From contig JBBHKE010003363.1 in the NCBI GenBank assembly GCA_037447655.1, positions 1-64,000 on the forward strand: 64,000 bases of DNA, read 5' to 3'. Below the pieces are notes generated by a model that had not been told where the DNA came from, did not search any database, and saw only the letters and a list, made by a program, of their open reading frames with translations. Made by a program: the position numbers and the translations under genes. This document shows, piece after piece, positions 10,263 to 19,618 of this stretch. The DNA comes from Zygnema cylindricum (Eukaryota > Streptophyta > Zygnematophyceae > Zygnematales > Zygnemataceae). How positions within the stretch are numbered: the first letter of the stretch is position 1; each line of letters starts with the position of its first letter.

Positions 10263-13200
10263 AATAAATGCCTCCTCCGAGGCCGCCGAAATAAAGTAGT
10301 TGGAATTTTCGATATTTCCACCTTTGCGATCAAATGATAGCCGATCCGGTTTCTTCCCCTTTGTCTCACGTTGACTCCTTCTCAAGGGGATGTTATCTTC
10401 CTTTTTATTTGCGGATATTTCGATTTCGGTTTCTTCCTCGTGGAAAGAAGCACTCGGAGATTTAGAACTTATAGATCGGTGAGTGTCCGAAGACATTCGA
10501 GATTTTTCACTTCGGATCCCGTCAAAATTAATTAATTCCGGATGTGTTTCGGAATTAACTTTCCCCCTCTTAATATTGACGATCGGATCCGCCTCATTGT
10601 CGGAATCCGAATCATCAAGATGAGGAAAAGAGAGAGTCTCATTCATTTCAAGAAAATCATGATTAGTAGAGGATTTTTCGGAACGAGAGATAGCAACTTT
10701 GAGATCCTCATGGAAATTCACATTACGACTCTCTTCAATGACATGCCGAATCGGATCATAAACCCGGTATAAGCTCCCTTTGGAGCTATACCCCACAAAA
10801 ATTCCCGACCAACTACGAGAAGAAAATTTACCTCGTCGTTTGACCGATTCGATGTACACCGTCGCACGGCATCCCCAAATTCGTAAATGATGTAACGAGG
10901 GCTTTCGACCATACCATAACTCGTGAGGAGTCTTATTGCCCGAAATGGAGGTAAGTCGACGATTACAAATATAATTAGCCGTTAAGATTGCATCTCCCCA
11001 TAAATACTCCTTCCTTCCCGATCCGTGAATCATCGAGCGCACCATTTCTTGAAGTGTGCGATTTTTGCGCTCGGCGATTCCATTCGATTCCGGTGAGTAA
11101 GATGCCGTAAATTCTTGGCGGATCCCCCATTTCTTACAATACGGATCAAATGCCTTGAACTCCCCGCCATTATCGGATCGAACCGCCTTTAATTTCCGCT
11201 CGCATTGCCGTTCGGCCATAACATGCCACTCCTCAAATTTTGCGGATGCATCGGATTTATTTTTTAGGAGATAAACCCATGTAAATCTTGAATAATCGTC
11301 GACAATAACCATTATATATTTGTTTCCCCCTAAGCTCTCAGGCTTGACATCACCGCAAAGATCCACGTGTACTTTTTCAAGTGGATGTGTCGATCGAAAA
11401 TTTGTGTCCTTAGTGGGATGCGATTTTCGGATTTGACGACCTTGACTGCAACCGGTACAGCCGTTGACTTTTTCACCTGACGTCAGATCTAGACCGCGCG
11501 TGCAACCGGCTTTTATCATACGTTTTAAATTTTGTTCTGACGTATGACACATGCGATGGTGCCATAACGTCAGATCTCCCTTGATTTCGGCGATCTGACT
11601 TATGATGCCGTAATCATTACGTTTGGATTTCGGTCGCCTCCACAAAAGACGACTATGAAATGCGTCAGATACTTCGCCCTCACCGATTGTGACTCCATCA
11701 GATCGTACGATTTTGATTGTCGAGTCACCCAAAGCGTACACGCTCGCGCCAGATCTTTGGATTTGGGGTACGCTCAAAAGATTTGCTGAACCGCCCGGAA
11801 TATAGAGTACATTCAATAGCTGGATCTCGTGGGTTCGCTCAGATCCATTTGGATCTAGCGAAATCAAGTCAAGTCGTACAGTTCCAACTGTACCAATAGA
11901 AATGACTTGACCACTTGCGACTGTGATATTTTTAGGTACAGTTAAAGCGCGCATTTCGTCGAAAAGCGTGCCGTCCGTACACACGTGATGCGAGGCACCG
12001 GAGTCAATAATCCACTCCTTGTCGTTTCGCGCTTCAAATGACGTGGGTTCGTTAGTGACGTTCAACGTGGAAAAGGTGATAGGACCTTCTTCCCTTTCAT
12101 CATTTTCCCCGACGAAGTGTCCATGGCCGCCGAATCGGCCGCCACGTCCACCGCGCCCCCCTCTATCAAATCGGCCACCGCCGCGTCCAGCAAATCTGCC
12201 GTTTCCGCCGCCGCGACCGCCGCGGACGCCGCCGACGTCGGATCTCGCGTAACATTGGGGACTAATATGTCCCCATTTCCCGCAATAGTGGCATTGTTTT
12301 TCCTTGTCCGGGCAAGAGGAGGACATATGACCAGATTTATTGCATCGAAAGCAAGTAATAGTAGATTGATCTTGGAACGAGGATTGGCTGGGGAAATTTC
12401 CCCTCCTTTCGGTGCTTCTTCCCCTTCCCCTCGATCCGCCTCCTCTTCCCCTTCCCCCTCTTCCCCCACGGAGAAAATTTAGATCCGCGGGTTCTTCGGA
12501 GGATGCGTTCAGAGATCCACCCGAGGCCGAAGCTTTAGGAGGACCTCCGCGATTTCTCTCGGTGGTTTTGAGATAATTCACGATGAATTCGTAGCTCGGA
12601 TTTGTTTGTGCCCAAAGAATCTCCTTGAGATAAGTGAGATTGTCGGGTAAGGCGTTGATGAGGCCGATCACTTTGTCCTCTTCGATAATAATCCGACCGT
12701 TATTCGAGAGTTGCTCCACAATAATGTTGTATCGCTTGATCGCATCATCGATCGATTCATTAGACTTTATCTTAAATTGGATAAAATCCGTGTAGGCATA
12801 TTGCCCTTTGTTTTGGAGCCCCTTCTCAAATTGGCCTTCGAGCGCCTTCCAACACTCATGCGCCGTATCTCGGGTAAGGAAATGGTCATGCACCGAAGCG
12901 GTGCAAGATTGCATGAGGCCGGTGATGGCCGCAAGATTTTTCTTCTTCCAAAGACGGCGAGCCTTCGGATCGTCGATCGGCATCTTTTCTTCTCCATTCA
13001 CGATCTTCCAAAGGTGACGGAGAATGAGTTGCGCCTTGATATATTTCTTCCATATTTGGTAGTTAGATCCGTTAAAGAGAACGATCTTCCCCGGCATAGA
13101 AGGGATCGGTAACTCGTCATCGGATTCATATTCAAGATCCGAGTCGTTCTCGATCACAAACTTCCCCTTTCGGAGAGCCTCCCTCAAAATATCGTCATTC

Positions 13201-13559
13201 TCGACCCCTCCATCCGAAGCCACTTCAAAAGTATTCAAGATCGGATCCTCCTCCTCCACTTTAAACTTCCCCTTTCGATTGGCATCCGTGATCCTTTGAT
13301 CTACTAGAGTAAGAAAGCCGTCAAACAACTCATTGAGACGATCTTCGGTCAACACCACCCCTTCTTGTTTCTCTTTCTCATCTTTAGGAAGTGGATTGGA
13401 GGGAGAGCCCTTTTCAAAAGTCGTCTCTCCTCCGAAGCCGAAATCTTTCACACTCTGATCTGGAGATGAATCGGCCAGATCCGGTAGATCCGGTAGATCC
13501 GGATTAGGAGCCGCAATAGGAGAAGGTGTCGATGAGGACTTCTTCTTCTTTCCCCCCAT
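10257..13559 (-). CDS. Element A Gag-protease-integrase polyprotein
   Basis: The ATG at 13559 (MGGKKKKSSSTPSP) lies just after the PBS and matches the gag starts of elements C and I, so it is preferred to in-frame non-ATG codons upstream. The roughly 1,100-residue product has a Gag domain (FNGSNYQIWKKYIKAQ near residue 165), Gly/Arg-rich linkers, two CCHC zinc knuckles (CFRCNKSGHMSSSC and CHYCGKWGHISPQC, near 400), protease WIIDSGASHHVC near 517, the GAG-pre-integrase LTLWHHRMCHTSEQN near 668, and the integrase core with HVDLCGD, RSDNGGE and NGIAERKNRT, so all three acidic residues are present. An acidic, Ser-rich linker precedes the UAG stop. It acts in the cytoplasmic virus-like particle and in integration. 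Confidence 0.9.
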   Translation of the reverse strand: MGGKKKKSSSTPSPIAAPNPDLPDLPDLADSSPDQSVKDFGFGGETTFEKGSPSNPLPKDEKEKQEGVVLTEDRLNELFDGFLTLVDQRITDANRKGKFKVEEEDPILNTFEVASDGGVENDDILREALRKGKFVIENDSDLEYESDDELPIPSMPGKIVLFNGSNYQIWKKYIKAQLILRHLWKIVNGEEKMPIDDPKARRLWKKKNLAAITGLMQSCTASVHDHFLTRDTAHECWKALEGQFEKGLQNKGQYAYTDFIQFKIKSNESIDDAIKRYNIIVEQLSNNGRIIIEEDKVIGLINALPDNLTYLKEILWAQTNPSYEFIVNYLKTTERNRGGPPKASASGGSLNASSEEPADLNFLRGGRGGRGRGGGSRGRGRSTERRGNFPSQSSFQDQSTITCFRCNKSGHMSSSCPDKEKQCHYCGKWGHISPQCYARSDVGGVRGGRGGGNGRFAGRGGGRFDRGGRGGRGGRFGGHGHFVGENDEREEGPITFSTLNVTNEPTSFEARNDKEWIIDSGASHHVCTDGTLFDEMRALTVPKNITVASGQVISIGTVGTVRLDLISLDPNGSERTHEIQLLNVLYIPGGSANLLSVPQIQRSGASVYALGDSTIKIVRSDGVTIGEGEVSDAFHSRLLWRRPKSKRNDYGIISQIAEIKGDLTLWHHRMCHTSEQNLKRMIKAGCTRGLDLTSGEKVNGCTGCSQGRQIRKSHPTKDTNFRSTHPLEKVHVDLCGDVKPESLGGNKYIMVIVDDYSRFTWVYLLKNKSDASAKFEEWHVMAERQCERKLKAVRSDNGGEFKAFDPYCKKWGIRQEFTASYSPESNGIAERKNRTLQEMVRSMIHGSGRKEYLWGDAILTANYICNRRLTSISGNKTPHELWYGRKPSLHHLRIWGCRATVYIESVKRRGKFSSRSWSGIFVGYSSKGSLYRVYDPIRHVIEESRNVNFHEDLKVAISRSEKSSTNHDFLEMNETLSFPHLDDSDSDNEADPIVNIKRGKVNSETHPELINFDGIRSEKSRMSSDTHRSISSKSPSASFHEEETEIEISANKKEDNIPLRRSQRETKGKKPDRLSFDRKGGNIENSNYFISAASEEAFIL

Positions 13560-13604
13560 GGCGGCAAGACTTGCCACCTTGAGATCTCTTAAAGGAGCAA
13601 ACTA

Positions 13605-13616
13605 GCTCCGATACCA
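13605..13616 (-). promoter_or_regulatory. Primer binding site of element A (initiator tRNA-Met type)
   Basis: The minus strand reads TGGTATCGGAGC two bases after the LTR end CCTAACA. This is close to TGGTATCAGAGC, complementary to the 3' end of initiator tRNA-Met, the usual primer of plant copia elements. Element C has the identical 12 bases. Confidence 0.85.
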
Positions 13617-13618
13617 CT

Positions 13619-14058
13619 TGTTAGGATCGATACACACAAGGATAGAAGAAAGATAGAGTATAATGCGGAAGCAAGAGATAGCAAGAAGAAGACACTCCAG
13701 CAAAAGACAAATATATTTCACCGGAAGTTTTCCCCTTACAAAAGATACTTTTCTCCCAAACGACTAAGTCCTAAATACTCTCTCTCACGAAACAACAAAT
13801 ACAGGACAATGGCACGTCGTACAAAAGTACGCGCGCGAACCAATCAAAACAAACAACTACCGAAACTACATAAAGGACGCGGTACTGTACGAAACAAACA
13901 TACCGCCGTACGATACTAGGATACTAAAGTACTACGCACGCAAAACCAAAACCAAACTAAATGAAACTAAACTAATCACGCCACGCCACGCGTAACAATA
14001 TAAAATTATATTACGACGCTCAACATAACTGAGACGTCGTTTCACAAAGAACCTAACA
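13619..14058 (-). repeat. 5' LTR of element A
   Basis: On the plus strand it begins TGTTAGGATCGATACACAC and ends AGAACCTAACA; the inverted termini TGTTAG/CTAACA are intact. It matches 8204-8664 with many small differences and is about 20 bases shorter, so the insertion is not very recent. The outer end abuts the expansin fragment without a target-site duplication. Confidence 0.9.
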
Positions 14059-14308
14059 GTCCAGCTCGCCGTAGAACCAGGCGCCGCCCGAGATCCACGC
14101 GGCGGCCTCGCAGTGGCGGACGGCAAGGAGAGCCAGAGACAGAGCCGCTATGGCCAGGACACGTGTCGCGGCGAGCGCCATCGAGTGACAGGAAAGTGTA
14201 AAAATTGGAGGAGATGAGGGAAGCGGAGGAGAAACGTAGAGAGGGAAATTGTGTTTTTGATTTTTTTTTGGCGCTATAAATAGTGCTGGCTCCAGTTTGC
14301 TGCTCGCA
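14059..14308 (-). pseudogene. Expansin 5' fragment, copy 1 (promoter, signal peptide, first residues)
   Basis: These 250 bases repeat 15926-16176 almost exactly; I see one single-base length difference (gtgctggctcc against gtgctgggctcc). The fragment contains the TATA-like region, the 5' UTR, the ATG (14181) and about 40 codons: a signal peptide MALAATRVLAIAALSLALL, then ISGGAWFYGELD. It is cut exactly at the LTR terminus of element A. No domain beyond the mature N-terminus is left, so it cannot make an expansin. Confidence 0.85.
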
Positions 14309-14384
14309 TTTTTTTTCTCTCATTAGTTTTTTTTTATTTTTCTTTTTTTTTTTTTTTGGTGAAAGGGAGAGAAAGGGAAAGGGG

Positions 14385-14435
<51 letters not shown>

Positions 14436-15489
14436 ACATTGGAAATGGAAAAGGGAGAGGGTGAGAGAGAGGAATGAAGAAAGAGAGGGAGGATTATCAG
14501 AAAATTGGAAGGGAGAAAGAGAGGGGAAGAGGAAGTGAGAGGGAGTGGAGGGGGATAGAGAGGGATAGAGTATGGCAAAGAGTAAAGGAGAGTGAGAGAG
14601 AGGAAAAGGGGGAGATATGGAGGAAAACGGGAAAATTGTGAGGGGTAAAGGTATACGGGAAAATGAAGAGGGAGAGGGAGGGAGAGGGAAAAAGCAGGAG
14701 GCGGGGGGATGGAGGTGGACGGGAAAATTGGGAGGGGCAAAGGGAGAAGAGTAAAAGGGAGAGAGAGCGAAAGTAGGAAAGGTAGATGAGGAGAGAGTGG
14801 CAAGAGTAAAGGGAGGGAGGGGGAGTGGAAAAGAGGATGGGAGATTGAGAGAGAGGGAGAGTGCTTAAAGGAGGGAGGCGTGGTGAGTGGGAGGGCAAGG
14901 GATAAAAGGAAAGTGGGACACAGCAAATGGGGGAAAGGAAACGCTAAAGAGAGGGAAGCGGAGGGAGATGGAGACAGAGGATGGACACAGAGAATGAGGG
15001 AGAGGGTAAGGGAGGACAGAGGGTGACGGGGAATGGAAGAGGTAGAGAGAAGGTGAGAGGGAAATGGAGAGATGGAGAAGGGAAGAGAGGGTAGGAGACG
15101 ATGAAAGAAGAGCGGGGAAAGGGAGAGGTGGAAATGGAGCAGATAGGGAGAGAGAAAATGGAAGTGGGACGTAAAGACGGAAATGGATGAGAGAGGGAGG
15201 GAGATGGAGAGGGACAGTGCGAGAGGAGGGCAATGGGACGACGGGAAAATTGGTGGGTGAAAGGAAGAGGGAGAGGGAGGAAAAAAGAATTGGAGGAAAA
15301 TGGTATAGTTTGGGAGTGGGAGAGAGGGATGAAAACCAGGATAAAGGGGGACGATAAGAGGTAAAAAGGAAAAATAGACGGCAATGAGGAAGGAAGAGGG
15401 AGGGAGTGGAGACGGGAGAGGAAGAGTGGGATATGTTTTCAGAGGGGGGGAAGAGATAGAAAGAGGGAGTCGTAAGGGAGAGCCCTCCA
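14309..15489 (+). repeat. 1.1 kb polypurine tract with (GA)n core
   Basis: From about 14355 the plus strand is almost only A and G, including a perfect (GA)n run near 14388-14430 and many aggga and gagag blocks with scattered T and C. The beginning (gtgaaagggagagaaaggg, later gacagggacattggaaatgg and gagggaggattatcag) matches shorter purine-rich segments at 42710-42825 and 46680-46775 inside element K, so the tract is an expansion of a retrotransposon-borne repeat. Long frames on the minus strand encode only Ser/Pro/Leu-rich low-complexity sequence and are not called. Confidence 0.8.
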
Positions 15490-15740
15490 ATATATTCTTT
15501 TCTTTAGTAGTTCATTTAAGTAATTTATTCGATATAAAGTGTTGTGCGCGTGTTGTGTTTGAAAGGGTCGTATATCAAACATAGAGTGTGCAGCACACAA
15601 GGGGAAGCAATAACCACTCATAATAAATACACATTCACATTGCCAAAACAAAAAGGCTTAGCACATACACATTATTAGATAGAAATTTTTATTCACACTC
15701 ACACACTCACATAAAACTCTAAAACTCACTAATTCGGTCT
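15490..15740 (-). repeat. LTR-like repeat shared with element K
   Basis: It matches 43270-43560: both have acacaaggggaagcaataac, gcttagcacatacac and tttttattcacactcacac in the same order. At 43564-43789 the sequence continues to the polypurine tract of element K, so this is probably part of its LTR. At the right side it joins the expansin coding sequence near 15740, so the expansin exon is broken by it. Confidence 0.6.
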
Positions 15741-16048
15741 CTCTCGACGCTGCTGTTCGTTTTAGACTTTGTCGTTTTGTTCGCGTCGCACTTGACTTCG
15801 TAGCAGGCGCCGCAAATCCCGGCGTTGTCCCACAGAAACCACGACACGGCCGCCGTGTTGAGGCCGTAGCCGGACAGAGCCGTCACGTTTTTGTAGCCGC
15901 AGGCGCCGCCGTTGGCCGCCGCGCCGTCCAGCTCGCCGTAGAACCAGGCGCCGCCCGAGATCCACGCGGCGGCCTCGCAGTGGCGGACGGCAAGGAGAGC
16001 CAGAGACAGAGCCGCTATGGCCAGGACACGTGTCGCGGCGAGCGCCAT
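15741..16048 (-). pseudogene. Expansin, N-terminal fragment (copy 2)
   Basis: The ATG at 16048 opens a signal peptide (MALAATRVLAIAALSLALL), then the start of the expansin double-psi beta-barrel domain: GGAWFYGELDG, GGACGYKN, GYGLNTAAVS, and CGACYEVKC. These match the conserved Cys-containing motifs of alpha-expansin-like proteins, which loosen cell walls. The frame ends after about 110 residues in a Lys/Thr/Ser tail as it runs into an LTR-like repeat. The HFD motif and the C-terminal cellulose-binding domain are missing. The end of the similarity may coincide with an intron, so whether this was a live gene interrupted by the repeat, or a captured exon, is not clear. Confidence 0.8.
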
Positions 16049-16176
16049 CGAGTGACAGGAAAGTGTAAAAATTGGAGGAGATGAGGGAAGCGGAGGAGAA
16101 ACGTAGAGAGGGAAATTGTGTTTTTGATTTTTTTTTGGCGCTATAAATAGTGCTGGGCTCCAGTTTGCTGCTCGCA
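16049..16176 (-). promoter_or_regulatory. Expansin 5' UTR and TATA-like element
   Basis: About 95 bases upstream of the ATG the minus strand reads ctatttatag (plus strand ctataaatag, 16141-16150), a TATA-like sequence, though the canonical orientation is on the opposite strand. The whole block to 16176 is duplicated at 14181-14308, so both copies carry it. Confidence 0.4.
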
Positions 16177-17384
16177 CGAGACTACTCACCTAAGTGGATT
16201 GACTTACCGGTTTTCCGCGTGAGCTGTACGGAATCGCCGTACAAATGCGGGAATGAGCTGGCAGGTCAGCGTAGCGCCGTCGCCAGCTTTTCAAAATGTA
16301 CTTTTGCGCATTGGGACTCTCGAAGCGTATCCAGAGGAGTCAGCCGTACGGTGCATATAATGACGTCATCTAGCGAGCTGGACATTACGCAAGGTCTTGT
16401 TTTGACCTCATCGACAAACTTTAGGGCAAATGTCCGTTGACCGCAAAAAGACAAAGGACCCGCGCGAAGTACTGCGGCCTCGCAAACGGAAAATGAAACG
16501 TCGCTTCTCTTTGAGGCAAGGGACCGACGAGTACACGTGGCTCCCGAAAATCGACGTCACCAAATCGCACGGTACTCGGGCAGGGGAGAGAAAATGTTTA
16601 CAGGAGATAAAAAAAGAAATGAAATATTGAAAGTGTCTAAGAAACTTGTCCGAATGATGACATAGTACAAAAGTACAATCCACGTATGTCTTTAGAATTA
16701 CGCGAAAGCGCAAACAACAATCACGATGGTACGGAACCATTCGTGGTTATACATTTTTTGTGACAATGTAGACGTTTTATTAGTCCTTGTCTATTTTTTT
16801 TTCCCGGGTTCACTTTTACAAAACTTTCAGCGTTGCCCGATTGTCCACCGAGGAATATCCACGTGGCATCATTTTATGTGTTACAAATGACTCGATGGAG
16901 GAAAAATTTCTGTCTCCGTTACGATATTACATACGACAAAGCTGACGAAGAGTCTTCCGTTACGATGGACATTTGCCCTTATTGACCCGCAAGTGGCCCA
17001 GTGGGCCCATTCCGTACAGCCTACCACTTTGTCGTCAGCCAAGTCCGTTTCGTACGGGTCTTTGGGTTTGACTGTGTGGCCCTTCATTCGGATTCGATGC
17101 GCTACATCCGTACAGAGGCGTGGACCACAGTAGGACTCTCGTCCTGCTAAAAGATGGACAGGGACAAATCGAACCGCCAAGACTTTGACTCTCGTTGACC
17201 GGCGCACCGTACAAGCAGCCGAGCCAATCGACGAAGATCCTGACCGTCTGATCGCTCCGCATGCTCCGAAAATTGAATCTCACACACGCAGACGGACTTT
17301 TGAAGCGTTCGATTTTTTCAGTTCGACCGTCCAGATTCGACGACATTCGAAATGAAGCCCTTTTTTGTGGAAAAGTCCAAAGTC
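16177..17384. other. GTAC-rich sequence upstream of the expansin fragment, no gene seen
   Basis: No convincing reading frame is present. I count 14 GTAC tetramers in about 1.2 kb, against roughly five expected by chance at even base composition. It may be the distal expansin promoter or an unrecognised LTR. Confidence 0.45.
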
Positions 17385-17976
17385 TGTAGGATCTTAGAAT
17401 TAATAATCACAAAAATTGACTCACGGAAAACACTCATATTTCATTCACAGCGGAAGCTCATACATAAAAAGAAAATTCAGCCAAAAAGATTTATAAGTGT
17501 TTTTGGCCAAAAGCCTTTTTACATCATCTCCTCTCTCTCTTTAATAATCTCTACTCTAAAAAGATTAATCTCTGCAGCAGTAATATGCAGACTATATATC
17601 TCCTCTAACTAGCTAACAAGGCTAACAACCAAAGCTAACATTGCGGCAAACTTCTGTCTCCTTCCTGGCAGAAAACACTGAAAGGAAGTTTCCACGAAGG
17701 AAAGCGTACAAGCCTTCTCCTTCCAAACGCGAAACTCCAAAAGAAAAGTTTCATGCGTGCGCTGTGTGCGCGTGAAATGAAAACACCTGCACATACAGTT
17801 ACATACATGCGCACTGAAACAAAAGTGATGCGAAACCAAAATTGAAAATTTCGTTGGCGGATGCTTCAAATGCAGACACGAAGTAGCATCGTACAATTTC
17901 GTACTATGACCCATCGCAAATTTTTGGGTTCGCCGATACTCAATCATATTGGTAATTTTGACAATAAATCCAAAAA
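17385..17976 (-). repeat. 3' LTR of element B
   Basis: On the plus strand it begins TGTAGGATCTTAG and has the gcggaagc motif also found near the same end of the LTRs of A and I. The other end lies next to the polypurine tract (minus strand caataagagggggat, 17977-17991) and resembles the LTR of element J (ttattgtc shared). It also carries GTAC motifs. Confidence 0.65.
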
Positions 17977-17999
17977 TCCCCCTCTTATTGGCAGAATCG

Positions 18000-18395
18000 C
18001 CAAACAACTTAAAAAAAAACAAGTTTCGGTCGCCCCCTCTTAAATACGTCATGTGAGGCCTTGATGCATTACACACGGCCATATATTCGGATTCTGTAGA
18101 ACTCAACGCAACTGTAAGCTGTAACCTAGAACTCCAAGAAACTGCGGCCCCTCTAAAAATAAAAGCATAACCGGATGTTAATTTACGAGAATCAAAATCA
18201 CCGCCCCAATCCGCGTCACAATATCCAAAACACTCCAAAGATTTTTACCCGACGTAAACATAAGTCCAAAATTATTTGTCCCTACCAAATATCGAAAGAT
18301 CGTTGTACGGCCTCCCAATGTCCGTTTTTGGGCTCGTGACAATAACGGGTGACGATTGACATGACGGCCGAAATATACGGGCGAGTACCAACTCT
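18000..18395 (-). pseudogene. Element B RNase H, broken
   Basis: The segment 18238-18050 on the minus strand encodes FGYCDADWGGDFDSRKLTSG, AVSWSSRLQLTVALSSTE and SEYMAVCNA, which is copia RNase H. The part to 18395 has the YCHEPKNGHWEAV region but with stops. The C-terminal RNase H block is deleted: the frame jumps from SEYMAVCNA to the region before the PPT. Confidence 0.8.
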
Positions 18396-19148
18396 CTAGT
18401 ACATTAGTGAGGTAATCGCCTCTCGATAAGGTACGTTGATAGAATCTTCCTCTTCGAACTTACGAATATGAAGATTTTCATCCAACGATGTAGAAAGCGG
18501 TTTCGCGTCGCTCATTGAAAACCGATTCAGGATCTCCTTGCAATATTGTTCTCTACTTAATTTGATATTTCTTTCTTTGTCGCCAATCACTTCGATCCCC
18601 AAAATATATCGTACTTCTCCAAGATCTGTAACATTGAAATGCAATCCAAGGTAACGTTTTAACTCATTAATGCGCTCCAACCTGACGCATGCCATTAAAA
18701 AATCATCAACGTAAACAGAAAATACGATTTGGTCAGCTCCTTCACCTTTTACGTAAACTCCAGAATCGGACGTAGCCCAAACAAAACCAAAATTCAATAG
18801 TACTTGATGAAGTCGCAAATACCACGTGCAAGGCGCTTGTTTCAAGCCGTACAGTGATTTTCCAAGACGCCATACATTTCCTTCTTGCAAAGGAGACACG
18901 CCTTCCGATATCTTCATGTACACCTCTTTTGTTAATTCTCCGTTCAAAAACGCGATTTCCACATTCATTTGATGAACGTGCTTCTTCCCCGGTGATGCAA
19001 GTGCTATAATAATCCATAGTGAGTCGAACTTTACCACGGGAGCATGAGTCTCATTAAAATCAAATCCCTCGTGTTGTTGGAAGCCCTTACAAACTAGCCG
19101 CGCCTTGTACTTAATAATTTCTCCTGAAGCTCCAGTTTTGGTCTTCAA
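18396..19148 (-). pseudogene. Element B reverse transcriptase
   Basis: An open frame of 250 codons contains KARLVCKGFQQHEGFDFNET, AFLNGELTKEVYM, SLYGLKQAPCTWYL, catalytic VYVDDFLM and DLGEVRYILGIEV. The core looks intact, but the parts on both sides are broken: the upstream linker has shifts at 19149-19330 and RNase H is deleted. Confidence 0.85.
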
Positions 19149-19618
19149 AGATCCACTTCGCGTAAATCGCCTTTTTCCCTTCTGGTCATTTCACCTCCTC
19201 AAAAGTTCAATTATCAACCACCGATTTAAACTCTTTTTCCCACGCCGATTTCCACTTACTTTCCCATTCGGCCAATTTCCTTGCCTCGCCATAAGATTGA
19301 GGGTCGTCGCTCATATTCTCCGTAATTGATTGCTACAAAAGAAACTCGGTCTCTTTAGCATCGAAAAGGAAATAATGAGAATTTGATGTTTATCTCATTT
19401 TCGATCATAGGAAATTTTTTTCCGGTTTCTTCCCTCTCGTAATCCGAGAGCTCCTCCTTAAAATGGGCTCACTTCTTTCTCCTCTTCGGATTCAATTTCC
19501 TTCCCACTTGATTTAGAACTCGTTTAAGATTTTTTTGATTTCTGAATGTCCGAAGGCACTCGGGAATCCGAAGTTCCATGACTCTTTTTTCAAGTCAACA
19601 TTTGTGTTCTATTCTCCA
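19149..19618 (-). pseudogene. Element B IN-RT linker with stop at the junction
   Basis: The minus strand encodes FLL, then TAG CAA TCA (TAG at 19335-19333), then ITENMSDDPQSYGEARK in the same phase, matching FIL-stop-QSLTENMPGDPQSY of element A. The Ser/Glu-rich linker upstream is degraded. Confidence 0.65.

Larger units (their letters stand above)
8204..14058 (-). mobile_element. Element A: nearly intact Ty1/copia retrotransposon
   Basis: It is a complete-looking minus-strand element of 5.86 kb: 5' LTR 13619-14058, PBS 13605-13616, Gag-PR-IN frame 13559-10257, RT-RH frame 10238-8913 continuing at 8938-8699, PPT 8665-8681 and 3' LTR 8204-8664. Domain order PR-IN-RT-RH is copia-type. Defects seen are one in-frame UAG at the IN/RT boundary, possibly programmed, and one single-base homopolymer shift in RNase H. 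The bases outside the LTRs differ (ttata at 8199-8203, gtcca at 14059-14063), so there is no target-site duplication. The left flank is the Root_cap gene and the right flank an expansin exon. Ectopic recombination between two insertions would explain this. Confidence 0.9.
17385..19618 (-). mobile_element. Element B: truncated Ty1/copia, 3' half
   Basis: This is a minus-strand relative of element A that keeps the end of the IN-RT linker, RT, most of RNase H, the PPT and the 3' LTR. Gag, protease and integrase are missing: upstream of about 19619 the sequence changes to a purine tract. It shares with A the stop at the IN/RT junction and the ITENM start downstream. Confidence 0.8.

Noticed and set aside
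12117-12482. Ala/Ser-rich plus-strand frame of 121 codons
   Set aside because: It is antisense to the Gly/Arg-rich linkers and zinc knuckles of element A Gag, whose minus-strand frame is clearly the real one.
14042-15490. 482-codon minus-strand frame, Ser/Pro/Leu-rich
   Set aside because: It is the complement of the purine tract; any pyrimidine strand lacks stop codons and yields such peptides. No domain or signal supports coding.
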